In this document: one piece after another, positions 21,651-31,270 of the stretch
Position numbering within the stretch: position 1 is the stretch's first letter
Layout of the letters: each line of letters starts with the position of its first letter
Source: Sulfuritalea sp.
GTDB lineage: Bacteria > Pseudomonadota > Gammaproteobacteria > Burkholderiales > Rhodocyclaceae
Assembly (NCBI GenBank): GCA_020853215.1
Contig: JADYZH010000150.1
Span: 1 to 37,730 of the forward strand
DNA: 37,730 nt
Direction of reading: 5' to 3'
Position numbers and translations under genes: made by a program
Notes under the pieces: generated by a model
Seen by the model: the letters and a program-made list of their open reading frames with translations, nothing else
Databases searched by the model: none
What the model was told of the DNA's origin: nothing

Positions 21651-22831
21651 AGCAATCGTTCGACGCCCTGCTGCGCCAGGAACTGGCCGCAATCGACGCC
21701 GGCGAACGCCGGCGCCGGCTGCGCGTCCTCGACAACGGCGACGGCGACGGCGGCCTGCGCGATGCGCAGGGTCGGCGGCTGGTTGACGTTTCGTCCAACG
21801 ACTACCTGGGTCTCTCGCAGCATCCGCTGCCCAAGGCGCGCGCCGCCGAATGGGCGCAGCGCCACGGCGCCGGCGCGCCGGCCTCGCGCCTGGTCACCGG
21901 CACGCGCGGGATCACGCTGGCGTTGGAGGAGAAGCTCGCCGCCTTCAAGGGCCGCGAAGCGGCGCTGCTGTTTTCCAGCGGCTTCCAGGCCAATGCCACG
22001 GTGATTCCGGCGCTCGCGCGTCTGGGTGAAATAGTCGGCGCTAGCGATACGGCAAATCGGGCGGCGATCTTCAGCGACGAACTCAACCACGCCAGCATCA
22101 TCCACGGCGCGCGCGCTGCGCGCTGCCCGGTCCATGTCTTCCGCCACAATGACCTCGACCAACTCGATGCGCTGCTCGGCCGGCATCCGGGACGCAAGCT
22201 GATCGCCACCGAATCGGTATTCAGCATGGACGGCGATCGCGCCGACCTGGCGGCGCTGGAAGGCATCGCGGTACGCCACGGCGCAATGCTGTATGTCGAC
22301 GAAGCCCATGCCACAGGCATTCTCGGGCTGCAGGGGCGCGGGCTCAGCGTCGGCCTGGCCGGGGTCGACGTGGTGATGGGCACGTTGGGCAAGGCCTTCG
22401 GCGCCTTCGGCGCCTATGTCGCCGGCTCGCGCGCCTTGATCGACTGGCTGGTGAATCGCTGCAGCGGCTTCATCTTCACCACGGCACTGCCGCCGCCAGT
22501 ACTCGGCGCGGTGGACGCCGCGCTGGAACTGATCCCGGGCATGGACGCGGAGCGGGTGCGGGTCGCCGCCCACGCGCAGCGCCTGCGCGAGGCGCTTTCC
22601 GCGCTCGGCATCTCGACCCTGGAGTCGACGACGCAGATCGTGCCGGCGGTGATCGGCGCCGAGGCCGACACCCTGGCGGCGGCGGCGCGGCTCGAAGCCG
22701 AAGGCTTCCTCGCCGTGGCGATCCGGCCGCCGACCGTGGCGCCCGGCAGCAGCCGCCTGCGCTTCGCCATCAACAGCGAGCTGGGCGATGCGGAGATGGC
22801 GCGGCTGATCGAGGCGCTGCAATCCCTCTGA
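21647..22831 (+). CDS. bioF: 8-amino-7-oxononanoate synthase, with an apparent ~11-aa insertion
   Basis: GTG start overlaps bioA stop (GTGA); VDVSSNDYLGLSQHP, SRLVTGTRGITLALEEKLAAFKGREAALLFSSGFQANA, YVDEAHATGILG, GTLGKAFGAFGAYVAG. Confidence 0.95.
   Translation: MKQSFDALLRQELAAIDAGERRRRLRVLDNGDGDGGLRDAQGRRLVDVSSNDYLGLSQHPLPKARAAEWAQRHGAGAPASRLVTGTRGITLALEEKLAAFKGREAALLFSSGFQANATVIPALARLGEIVGASDTANRAAIFSDELNHASIIHGARAARCPVHVFRHNDLDQLDALLGRHPGRKLIATESVFSMDGDRADLAALEGIAVRHGAMLYVDEAHATGILGLQGRGLSVGLAGVDVVMGTLGKAFGAFGAYVAGSRALIDWLVNRCSGFIFTTALPPPVLGAVDAALELIPGMDAERVRVAAHAQRLREALSALGISTLESTTQIVPAVIGAEADTLAAAARLEAEGFLAVAIRPPTVAPGSSRLRFAINSELGDAEMARLIEALQSL
22030..22054 (+). repeat. Dispersed 25-bp repeat, copy C (inside bioF)
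   Basis: AATAGTCGGCGCTAGCGATACGGCA, 22/25. Confidence 0.8.
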
Positions 22832-23923
22832 TCAGGTGTTCATCACCTTGATCGACGGGAACTTGCTGGTGTGGTCCTTGGCCTTCTCGGCGATCTTGAC
22901 CGCGATGCGGCGCGCGATGGTCTTGTAGATCACGGTGGCCGGGCCTTCGGGCTCGGCTTCGACGGTGGGCTTGCCGCCGTCCATCTGCATGCGGATCGCC
23001 ATGTCGAGCGGCAGCGCGCCGAGCATCTCGACGCCGTAGTCCGCAGCCATGCGGTCGCCGCCGCCGGAACCGAAAATGTGCTCGGCATGGCCGCACTTGG
23101 AGCAGATGTGGATGCTCATGTTCTCGACGATGCCGAGGATCGGGATGCCGACCTTCTCGAACATCTTGAGGCCCTTCCTGGCATCCAGCAGCGCGATGTC
23201 CTGCGGCGTGGTGACGATCACCGCGCCGGTCACCGGCACCTGCTGCGCCAGGGTGAGCTGGATGTCGCCGGTACCGGGCGGCATGTCGATGACGAGGTAA
23301 TCCACGTCGCGCCAGCGCGTCTCGGTCAGCAACTGGGTCAGCGCCTGGGTCACCATCGGGCCGCGCCAGACCATGGGCTGCTCGGGATCGATCAGGAAGC
23401 CGATCGACATCGCCTGGATGCCATGCGCATCCATCGGCTCCAGGCTCTTGCCGTCGGCGGATTCGGGCCGGCCGGTCGGAATGCCGAGCATGGTCGGCAG
23501 CGAGGGGCCGTAAATGTCGGCATCGAGCAGGCCGACGGTGGCGCCCTCGGCAGCCAGCGCCAGCGCCAAATTCACCGCAGTGGTGGACTTGCCGACACCG
23601 CCCTTGCCGCTGGCCACGGCGATGATGTTCTTGACCCCGGGGATCAGCTTGACGCCCTTCTGCACGGCGTGGGTCACGACTTTCGAAAACACGTTGGCGC
23701 TGATGTTGCCGATGCCGGGCAGCGCCTTGAGCGCGTCGATCACCGCGCCGCGGATGGCGTCGATCTGGCTCTTCGCCGGATAACCCAGTTCGACGTCGAG
23801 CGCCACGTCGCTGCCCGTGACCTTGATGTTCTTGACGCTTCGGCTGCTGACCAGATCCTTGGCGGTATTGGGATCGACCACCGCCTTGAGCGCGGTCTGG
23901 ATGCTTTGTTCGGTGATGGACAT
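22832..23923 (-). CDS. apbC: Mrp/NBP35-family Fe-S cluster carrier ATPase
   Basis: 363 aa; GKGGVGKSTTAVNLALALA, DADIYGPSLPTMLGI, DMPPGTGDIQLTLAQ, ENMSIHICSKCGHAEHIFGSGGG. Confidence 0.94.
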   Translation of the reverse strand: MSITEQSIQTALKAVVDPNTAKDLVSSRSVKNIKVTGSDVALDVELGYPAKSQIDAIRGAVIDALKALPGIGNISANVFSKVVTHAVQKGVKLIPGVKNIIAVASGKGGVGKSTTAVNLALALAAEGATVGLLDADIYGPSLPTMLGIPTGRPESADGKSLEPMDAHGIQAMSIGFLIDPEQPMVWRGPMVTQALTQLLTETRWRDVDYLVIDMPPGTGDIQLTLAQQVPVTGAVIVTTPQDIALLDARKGLKMFEKVGIPILGIVENMSIHICSKCGHAEHIFGSGGGDRMAADYGVEMLGALPLDMAIRMQMDGGKPTVEAEPEGPATVIYKTIARRIAVKIAEKAKDHTSKFPSIKVMNT

Positions 23924-23979
23924 GAAAGGCCTTTGCGGGTGACGAATTGAGGGAAAGACGATCTTCGGTCGCGGATTAT

Positions 23980-23995
23980 GTCCCGGAACCGGGAC
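23980..23995. promoter_or_regulatory. Perfect 16-bp palindrome in the apbC-metG divergent spacer
   Basis: GTCCCGGAACCGGGAC; candidate operator, function unknown. Confidence 0.35.
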
Positions 23996-24119
23996 CCCAT
24001 ACCCGAGTGAATTAGTCGGGATTTTATCTCAGGAAGCGCGGCTGTGCAAAGACATCGGGGCGGAGTCCGGCAATTCAAGGTCGGCGACAGTTGCGGCGCA
24101 CAACGGCCTGGCGGAAGTG

Positions 24120-24144
24120 AAAAGTCGGCGCTGGCGAGACGGCG
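24120..24144 (+). repeat. Dispersed 25-bp repeat, copy D (upstream of metG)
   Basis: AAAAGTCGGCGCTGGCGAGACGGCG, 24/25. Confidence 0.88.
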
Positions 24145-24235
24145 CCAAATCCCGCCCGGCAACGCGCCCCGGTACAATTCACTCCTTTAGTCGCGGCCGG
24201 CCACGCAACCGCCGCCGGCCACCGGAAAGCCATCC

Positions 24236-26404
24236 ATGACCCGCAAGATCCTCGTCACCAGCGCCCTGCCCTATGCCAACGGCGCGATCCACCTCGGCCA
24301 CCTGGTCGAGTACATCCAGACCGACATCTGGACCCGCTTCCAGAAGATGCGCGGCCACGAGTGCTGGTATGTCTGCGCCGACGACACCCACGGCACGCCG
24401 ATCATGCTGCGCGCCGAGAAGGAGGGCATCACGCCGGAGGCCCTGATCTCCCGCGTCCATGCCGAGCATTCGCGCGATTTCGCCGGCTTCCACGTCGCCT
24501 TCGACAACTATCACACGACGCACTCCGACGAGACGCGCCACTATTCCGAGGACATCTACGCCAGGCTCAAGGCCGCCGGACTGATCGAGGTGCGCGCGAT
24601 CGAGCAGTTCTACGACCCGGTCAAGGCCATGTTCCTGCCCGACCGCTTCATCAAGGGCGAGTGCCCCAAGTGCGGCACCAAGGACCAGTACGGCGACGCC
24701 TGCGAATCCTGCGGCGCGGCCTACGCGCCGACCGATCTGAAGAACCCGTATTCGGCCGTATCGGGTGCCAAACCCGAACTGCGTTCCTCCGACCATTACT
24801 TCTTCAAGCTCTCCGACCCGCGCTGCCAGGAGTTCCTGCGCCGCGCCACGCGCGAAGTCTGCAAGTCGCAGCCGGAGGCGGTGAACAAGTTGCAGGAATG
24901 GCTGGGCGAACCCGGCGAGAACAAGCTTACCGACTGGGACATTTCGCGCGACGCGCCTTACTTCGGCTTCGAGATTCCCGGCGCGCCGGGCAAGTTCTTC
25001 TACGTCTGGCTCGACGCGCCGATCGGCTACATGGGGTCATTCAGGAACTTCTGCGCACGGAAGGGGCTCGACTTCGACGAGTTCTGGGGCAGGGATTCGA
25101 AGGCCGAGCTGCATCACTTCGTCGGCAAGGACATCCTGTATTTCCACGCCCTGTTCTGGCCGGCCGAACTGGAGCACGCCGGGTATCGCATCCCGACCAG
25201 CGTCTTCGCCCACGGCTTTCTGACGGTGGATGGCGCCAAAATGTCGAAGTCGCGCGGCACCTTCATCACCGCCGAGAGCTACCTGGCGCAGGGCCTCAAC
25301 CCGGAGTGGCTGCGCTATTACTTCGCCGCCAAGCTCAACGGCACGATGGAGGACATCGACCTCAACCTTGATGACTTCGTCAGCCGGGTCAATTCCGACC
25401 TGGTCGGCAAATACATCAACATCGCCAGCCGCGCCGCCGGTTTCATCGCCAAGCGCTTCGATGGCAAGCTCGACGCGCGCCACCTCAACGAAACCTTCCG
25501 CGCCGAATTGCCGGGATTGATCGAGGCCGGCGAGGAAATCGCCGCACACTACGAGGCGCGCGACTATGCCCGCGCCTTGCGCCGGGTAATGGCGCTGGCC
25601 GACCAGGTCAACCAGTACGTAGACAAGCATCAGCCCTGGCAACTGGCCAAGCAGGGGGGCCAGGATGCCCGCCTTCTAGAGGTCTGCTCGCTCCTGATCA
25701 ACGCCTTCCGCCTGCTCACCATCTACCTGAAGCCGGTGCTGCCCAAGCTGGCACAACGCGCCGAGGAATTCCTCAACGTGGCGCCGCTGCACTGGGCCGA
25801 CTCCGGGCACTTGCTGCCGCCGTCCCACCTGATCAACGTCTACGAACACCTGATGCAGCGCATCGACCCGAAACAGGTCGAGGCCCTGGTGGCGGCCAAC
25901 CGCGAATCGCTGGCGCCCACCGTACAGTCCACCGTATCGCCGGCGCCGACTTCTGCGGAACCGCAGTCGCCACAGCGCCACGCCCAGCACCAACAGCATG
26001 TCGCTACCCCCCCTCCCCAGCCCTCCCCCGCGGAGGGGGGGGGAGCACGCGGCGGCGCGTTCGCGCCGGTTATCGGGATTGACGACTTCGCCAGGGTCGA
26101 CCTGCGCGTGGCGCGCATCGCCGACGCGCAGCATGTTGAGGGCGCCGACAAACTGATCCGCCTGACGCTCGACCTCGGCGAAGGTGGCACGCGCAACGTC
26201 TTCGCCGGCATCAAGTCGGCCTACGATCCGGCGCAACTGGTCGGCAGGCTCACGGTGCTGGTGGCCAACCTCGCGCCGCGCAAGATGAAGTTCGGCATGA
26301 GCGAGGGCATGGTGCTGGCGGCATCCGACGATGGCGGCAAGACACCGGGGTTGTTCCTGCTCTCACCCGACAGCGGCGCAATCCCCGGAATGAAGGTGAA
26401 ATGA
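24236..26404 (+). CDS. metG: Methionyl-tRNA synthetase with C-terminal tRNA-binding domain
   Basis: 722 aa; [55 protein letters not shown]-terminal [14 protein letters not shown]. Confidence 0.97.
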   Translation: MTRKILVTSALPYANGAIHLGHLVEYIQTDIWTRFQKMRGHECWYVCADDTHGTPIMLRAEKEGITPEALISRVHAEHSRDFAGFHVAFDNYHTTHSDETRHYSEDIYARLKAAGLIEVRAIEQFYDPVKAMFLPDRFIKGECPKCGTKDQYGDACESCGAAYAPTDLKNPYSAVSGAKPELRSSDHYFFKLSDPRCQEFLRRATREVCKSQPEAVNKLQEWLGEPGENKLTDWDISRDAPYFGFEIPGAPGKFFYVWLDAPIGYMGSFRNFCARKGLDFDEFWGRDSKAELHHFVGKDILYFHALFWPAELEHAGYRIPTSVFAHGFLTVDGAKMSKSRGTFITAESYLAQGLNPEWLRYYFAAKLNGTMEDIDLNLDDFVSRVNSDLVGKYINIASRAAGFIAKRFDGKLDARHLNETFRAELPGLIEAGEEIAAHYEARDYARALRRVMALADQVNQYVDKHQPWQLAKQGGQDARLLEVCSLLINAFRLLTIYLKPVLPKLAQRAEEFLNVAPLHWADSGHLLPPSHLINVYEHLMQRIDPKQVEALVAANRESLAPTVQSTVSPAPTSAEPQSPQRHAQHQQHVATPPPQPSPAEGGGARGGAFAPVIGIDDFARVDLRVARIADAQHVEGADKLIRLTLDLGEGGTRNVFAGIKSAYDPAQLVGRLTVLVANLAPRKMKFGMSEGMVLAASDDGGKTPGLFLLSPDSGAIPGMKVK
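25930..25954 (-). repeat. Dispersed 25-bp repeat, copy E (inside metG linker)
   Basis: Reverse complement reads AGAAGTCGGCGCCGGCGATACGGTG, 22/25. Confidence 0.8.
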
Positions 26405-26679
26405 CCCAGGTTGTTCGCCGCGTGCTCATCAGTGGCGTCGTGCAGGGCGTCGGTTTCCGTTATTCGATGCTTGCGCAGGCACGCCTGCTCGGCATCACGG
26501 GCTGGGTGCGCAATTGCCGCGACAGCCGCGTCGAGGCCGTGATCGCCGGTGACGCGGCGCAGGTCGAGGCAATGCTGGCCTGGAGCCGCATCGGGCCGGC
26601 CGGAAGCAGCGTGGCCGAGCTGATCGCCGAACCCGCCACCGGCGAATTCCATGATTTCGAGTTGCGGCCCACTGTCTAG
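26401..26679 (+). CDS. Acylphosphatase
   Basis: 92 aa; [46 protein letters not shown]; overlaps metG stop by 4 nt. Confidence 0.95.
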   Translation: MTQVVRRVLISGVVQGVGFRYSMLAQARLLGITGWVRNCRDSRVEAVIAGDAAQVEAMLAWSRIGPAGSSVAELIAEPATGEFHDFELRPTV

Positions 26680-26807
26680 ATAAAGCTGTAATCTTTCCGT
26701 GGCAAACTCCGCTCCCGAGGGGGTTTACCCTGTCAATTCCACCCTACCCGCGCGCTCCCCATGCGTTAAGTTCAGCCATCCGTAACCAACCGTAAGCCGT
26801 CGCCATC

Positions 26808-27062
26808 ATGAGCACTGCCACCTGGAGCGATGAAGCCATCATCGCCAAGATTCGTGAAATCGCCAAGACCACCTTCGGCCTGGATCTGCCGGACAGCGGC
26901 CAGCCCATCAAGGATTCGGGGCTCGATTCGATGGCGTTGATCGACATCGTGATGGGCCTGGAAGAATCCTTCGGTTGCCAGCTGGCGCTGGAACGACTGC
27001 CGGCAAACCCGACGATCAACGACTTCGTGGCCCTGGTGCACGCAAGCCTGGCAGAGCCGTGA
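26808..27062 (+). CDS. Acyl carrier protein (dedicated, rpf-locus linked)
   Basis: 84 aa; IKDSGLDSMALIDIVMGLEESFGCQL, phosphopantetheine-type DSM motif. Confidence 0.88.
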   Translation: MSTATWSDEAIIAKIREIAKTTFGLDLPDSGQPIKDSGLDSMALIDIVMGLEESFGCQLALERLPANPTINDFVALVHASLAEP

Positions 27063-28285
27063 ACGAAGTCGTCATCACCGGCCTGGGCTTCGTTTCGCCC
27101 ATCGGCCAATCTGCCGTCGAAGTACTCGATCACCTGCGCGCGGTCCGCTCCGGCATCAGCCTCTGGTCGGCGAAAGGCTTCACCAAGACTTTCCCGGCCG
27201 GCATCGTCCACGGCGATTTCGACGATCATTTCGAAAAGAAGGATCTGCCCTACCTGGACCGGGTCACGAAAATGAGTGTCGCCGCCGCGGAGCAGGCCCT
27301 GGCCGATGCCGGCCTCCCCCCGGGTCTGGGCGAACCCGGGCCGCGCGCTGGCGTGTTTGCGGGTACCGTCAGCGGCGGCGCCGAAACCCAAACCCAGTGG
27401 CTGCGCGACTTTTCCGCCGGGGACAAGCAAACCGCCCGGCCCTTCACCCTCATGGCCGGCATGCACAACGCCCCGGCCGCCTGGATTTCCATCCGCCACC
27501 GGATCGTCGGCCCCGTGATCACCCATACCTCAGCCTGCTCATCCTCCGGCGCGGCGATCGGCGATGCGCTGCGCTGGATCCGCGCCGGCGATCTCGACCT
27601 GGCGATCGCCGGCGGCTGCGAGGCCACGCTCAATGCACCGGTCATGGGCGCCTGGGACGGCTTGCGGGCGCTGGCCCGTCCCGATGCGGACGACGTCGGG
27701 CGCAGTTGCCGGCCGTTTTCCCGCGACCGGAGCGGGCTGGTGCTAGCCGAGGGCGCCGTGTTCTTCGTTCTGGAATCCGCGGAGCATGCCGCGGCGCGCG
27801 GCGCCCGTATCCATGCGACGCTGTCCGGTTACGGCATCGCCTGCGATGCCCATCATGTCGGCTCCCCGCATTCGCGCGGACAGACCGCTGCCGTCACGGC
27901 CGCCCTGCGCGATGCCGGCCTACAGCCGTCCGAGCTGTCCTACATCAACGCCCATGCCACGGCGACTCCGACCGGCGACCCGGTGGAAGCAGCATCGCTG
28001 CGCGCCGCCCTCGGCGATGCCGCCGATGTCGTCCCCGTCAGCAGCACCAAGGCCCAGCACGGGCACATGCTCGGCGCCGCCAGCGCCATGGAACTGGGGG
28101 TCTGCGTCCTCGCCATGCAGCATGATTTCCTGCCGGCGACGGCCTTTCTCGACGACATCGACCCAGGCTGCCCGCTCCGCCACGTGCCGGTCGTTGCCGA
28201 GCGGGATGTGCAAATTCGCCACACATTGAGCCTGAGTGCCGGTTTTGGCGGTACAAACACCGCCCTGGTGCTCAGCAAGCGGTAA
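27059..28285 (+). CDS. Beta-ketoacyl-ACP synthase, KAS II-like
   Basis: GTG start overlaps ACP stop (GTGA); VVITGLGFVSPIGQ, active Cys in HTSACSSSGAAIGDAL, His motifs INAHATATPTGDPVE and KAQHGHMLGAASAMELG. Confidence 0.92.
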   Translation: MNEVVITGLGFVSPIGQSAVEVLDHLRAVRSGISLWSAKGFTKTFPAGIVHGDFDDHFEKKDLPYLDRVTKMSVAAAEQALADAGLPPGLGEPGPRAGVFAGTVSGGAETQTQWLRDFSAGDKQTARPFTLMAGMHNAPAAWISIRHRIVGPVITHTSACSSSGAAIGDALRWIRAGDLDLAIAGGCEATLNAPVMGAWDGLRALARPDADDVGRSCRPFSRDRSGLVLAEGAVFFVLESAEHAAARGARIHATLSGYGIACDAHHVGSPHSRGQTAAVTAALRDAGLQPSELSYINAHATATPTGDPVEAASLRAALGDAADVVPVSSTKAQHGHMLGAASAMELGVCVLAMQHDFLPATAFLDDIDPGCPLRHVPVVAERDVQIRHTLSLSAGFGGTNTALVLSKR

Positions 28286-28317
28286 CATTCGGCTTTCCAT
28301 TTGTGCTCGGGCATGCC

Positions 28318-29229
28318 ATGGTGAAGACCGCTTCCATCGCGCCGCACGTAGCCCGGGACGACAGTTCGCTGGCGACCCGGCTTGACAATTCGCTCGACAC
28401 CCTCTGGGTTTCCCTGCAGCCCGTGGACGGCCGGCCGCTCAACTTCTCGCCGGAACTGCTGGCCGGGCTGGAACGGCTGCTGGACCGGATCGAAGGGACT
28501 AACTGGCACTGGCAGGAGGACTCGCGCGAGTACCGTCTGCACTATCTGGTGCTGACGTCGAACCATCCGCGCCACTTCGCCCTGGGCGGCGACCTCGCCT
28601 ATTTCCAGTCCTGCATCGAGGGCGGCAACGCCGGCGCGCTGCGCGCCTACTCGATGCGCTGCCTGGAACTGGTCCGGCGCATATACGCCGCGGCGCACGA
28701 GGTCACCACCGTCGCCCTGGTCCAGGGGCGTGCCTTGGGCGGCGGCTTCGAAACGGCATTGAGCGCTACCCACCTGATCGCCGAACGCGGCGCGCAATTT
28801 GGCTTCCCCGAAATCGCCTTCGGCACCTTCCCCTGCACCGGCGGCATGACTCTGCTGGCCAACCGCATCGGGCTGCGCCGCGCCGCCGCGTTCATGCGCA
28901 ACGCGCGCATCCATTCCGCGACGGACCTGCACACCCAGGGCGTGGTGGATGAGCTGTGCGAGCCCGGCGAAGGCCCTGCCGCAGTGCAGCGCTTCATCGC
29001 GGAGCACCGCCGTCGCTACAACGCCCGCATGGCCCTGCAGCGAGCGGAAACGCGCATGGGCAGCTTCGACCTCGCAGAAATGCGCACCGTGGTCGAAGAC
29101 TGGGTGGCGACGGCAATGGCGCTGTCCGCCGAGGAGCGCCGGGTGCTCGATACCCTGGTGCGCATGCAGGCGGCCGATGCCGGCGCCGCCCCGGTCACGC
29201 CACCGATTTTCCTGAAGCGTTCGGCTTAG
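28318..29229 (+). CDS. rpfF: RpfF-like crotonase-fold enzyme, putative DSF-family signal synthase
   Basis: ORF 28303..29229 (GTG) with ATG at 28318; FALGGDLAYFQSCIEGG, VALVQGRALGGGFETALS, GFPEIAFGTFPCTGG, C-terminal EMRTVVEDWVATAMALSAEERRVLDTLVRMQ; overall layout of Xanthomonas RpfF as recalled. Confidence 0.85.
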   Translation: MVKTASIAPHVARDDSSLATRLDNSLDTLWVSLQPVDGRPLNFSPELLAGLERLLDRIEGTNWHWQEDSREYRLHYLVLTSNHPRHFALGGDLAYFQSCIEGGNAGALRAYSMRCLELVRRIYAAAHEVTTVALVQGRALGGGFETALSATHLIAERGAQFGFPEIAFGTFPCTGGMTLLANRIGLRRAAAFMRNARIHSATDLHTQGVVDELCEPGEGPAAVQRFIAEHRRRYNARMALQRAETRMGSFDLAEMRTVVEDWVATAMALSAEERRVLDTLVRMQAADAGAAPVTPPIFLKRSA

Positions 29230-31270
29230 CCGAATTGCGCCAATCGCGCAGCGCCGCAACGCTGTTGGCGCTGACGTCGGAGATCTCCATCGCGAGCTTG
29301 GTCCGCATCGCTTCCAGCGCCGCGATATCCGTCTGCATGATCGAGATCGCGGTGTTCTTGAGGCGAAACGCCCCCATCTGATGCGCGACACCCTTCAGGG
29401 CGTGCGCCAGTTTCTTGACCTCATCCCACTGCGCGTCGCCGAGCGCGTCGAGCAGTCCGGCGGTTGATCGCTCGATGTCGAGGACGGCATGATCGATCAT
29501 TTCCCCGAGGAATTCAGGCCGCTTGCTGATGGCCGCCACCTCCGCCAGTACCTCGGCATCGAGGTAGAGGATGGGTACCGCGCGCAGCCCCGGCGCCGTC
29601 CTGGTCTCGGCAGCAGGTGTCCCTTCCGGGAACGTGTCGGCCAGCACCTCGCGAATCTCTGCCAGCCGTACCGGCTTGCCGATGATCCCGCAGGCATCGG
29701 TGTCGCGCAGGCGCGCCGTGGTATCCGCCGATGTGTCGGCGGTCAGGAAGAATACCGGCGCCGGATCGCGCACGCCGAAATGGTAAACCTGCAGGACCTG
29801 GATGCCGTCCATGTCACCCAGGTTGTAATCGAGGAAGATCACGTCCGGCGCCTGTTCGGGTGTTGCCAGCAAGTCGAGCGCTTCCTGCCCCGAGGCGGCG
29901 ATACTGACGGCATGCCCGTCCTGCTCGAGGATCTCGCGCAGCAGGTGCAGGTTGGTGATATTGTCATCGACGATCAGGATCCGCAGGCGCATTCCGCCCG
30001 CGCGGACGGCGGCCACGGGCGGCTCCAGCGACCGCGCGTCGGCGCGCGGGAAATAGACGTCGAACCAGAAGCGCGAGCCACGCCCAGGCTCGCTCGATAC
30101 ACGAAGCTCGCCGCCCATCAGTTCGACGACATCCTTGCAGATCGACAGGCCGAGGCCGGTGCCGGTGGAGTGACGGGCGGAACCGGTCTCGAGCTGGACG
30201 AAGGGAGTAAAGATTTTTTCCTGGTCGGCCTGGGCGATGCCGATCCCGCTGTCTTCGACGGAGAAGCGCAGGTAGAACCTGCTGGGCGTGGCATCGAGCA
30301 CCATGACCCGGATCACGACCTGGCCTTCCTCGGTAAACTTGACCGCATTGCCGGCCAGGTTGAGCAGGGCGCGGCCCAGGTAGTGCGCATCGGCGATGCT
30401 TGCCGCATCAAGCCGCGGATCGATCAGCACCTGCAGGTCGAGATGCTTCTCGTTGGCCCTGGCGCGTACCGCGGCTTCCACCGTATTCATCAGTTCGCGG
30501 ATGTCGCAAATGCCGGGATTCAGGATCAGCGACTTGGCCTCATGCTTGGCCTGGTCGAGCAGGTCGGCGATGTCGTCCTGCAAGTGCTTGGCCAGGGCCA
30601 TGATGGTGCTTGCCAGCCTGCCTTCGGGCGCGGTCGGCGCCCCCATGTGGATCAGGTCGGCAGCGGAAACGATCCCGCCCAGTGGGGTGCGCAGTTCGTG
30701 CGAGACCTTCGCCAGCATGTCGGACTTGCCCCTGCTCTCGTCTTCGGCGCGTTGGCGCGCCGCGTGCAATTGGTCGAGCAGCAAGCCCACATAGATGGGA
30801 ACGATGATCAAGGGCACGGCAAAGGAAATTGCCCTGACCGGATTCTTCAGCCATTCCGGATGGATGGCGAGAATCAGCGCATATCCGGCCAGCGTAACGA
30901 CCTGGTTGACCGCCATGACGTACTTGTCTCCCGTGCGCAAGCCGTAACCCAAGCCGGAAAACAGTGCGAAGGCGACAACGATGCCGGCGGCGTTCTCCAG
31001 CAAGGGCAGCCAGAAAATCAGGAAAACCGCATCGAGCGCAGCAGTGCAATAGATGGCTGCGGGCCAAAACCGCTCCGGCAACCGCCTCGATGCCACCGAT
31101 GTTGCGGCGATATAGACGAAATAGCAGACGATGGCCCACTCCGCCCAAAGGAGGGCCCTGTCCGCGTAGTAATGAAGCCAGACCAGCACCCCCGTCATGG
31201 GGATGCCGATGAACGCACGCAGCCTGGACTGCTTCACCAGTACAGCTTGAAGTGTCGAAACGTGCCGCAT
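29195..31270 (-). CDS. rpfC: RpfC-like hybrid sensor histidine kinase (TM input, HisKA, HATPase_c, REC, HPT)
   Basis: 691 aa; several N-terminal hydrophobic segments, DMLAKVSHELRTPLGGIVSAADLI, FSVEDSGIGIAQADQEKIFTPFVQ, GTGLGLSICKDVVELMGGEL, REC ILIVDDNITNLHLLREILEQDG/FLDYNLGDMDG, HPT KLAHALKGVAHQMG. Confidence 0.88.
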   Translation of the reverse strand: MRHVSTLQAVLVKQSRLRAFIGIPMTGVLVWLHYYADRALLWAEWAIVCYFVYIAATSVASRRLPERFWPAAIYCTAALDAVFLIFWLPLLENAAGIVVAFALFSGLGYGLRTGDKYVMAVNQVVTLAGYALILAIHPEWLKNPVRAISFAVPLIIVPIYVGLLLDQLHAARQRAEDESRGKSDMLAKVSHELRTPLGGIVSAADLIHMGAPTAPEGRLASTIMALAKHLQDDIADLLDQAKHEAKSLILNPGICDIRELMNTVEAAVRARANEKHLDLQVLIDPRLDAASIADAHYLGRALLNLAGNAVKFTEEGQVVIRVMVLDATPSRFYLRFSVEDSGIGIAQADQEKIFTPFVQLETGSARHSTGTGLGLSICKDVVELMGGELRVSSEPGRGSRFWFDVYFPRADARSLEPPVAAVRAGGMRLRILIVDDNITNLHLLREILEQDGHAVSIAASGQEALDLLATPEQAPDVIFLDYNLGDMDGIQVLQVYHFGVRDPAPVFFLTADTSADTTARLRDTDACGIIGKPVRLAEIREVLADTFPEGTPAAETRTAPGLRAVPILYLDAEVLAEVAAISKRPEFLGEMIDHAVLDIERSTAGLLDALGDAQWDEVKKLAHALKGVAHQMGAFRLKNTAISIMQTDIAALEAMRTKLAMEISDVSANSVAALRDWRNSAKPNASGKSVA

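Noticed and set aside
26808-29229. ACP-KAS-crotonase trio as a polyketide beta-branching (HMG-CoA synthase) cassette
   Set aside because: No HMGS-like gene, the KAS keeps its active Cys, and the crotonase matches RpfF with rpfC/rpfG adjacent.
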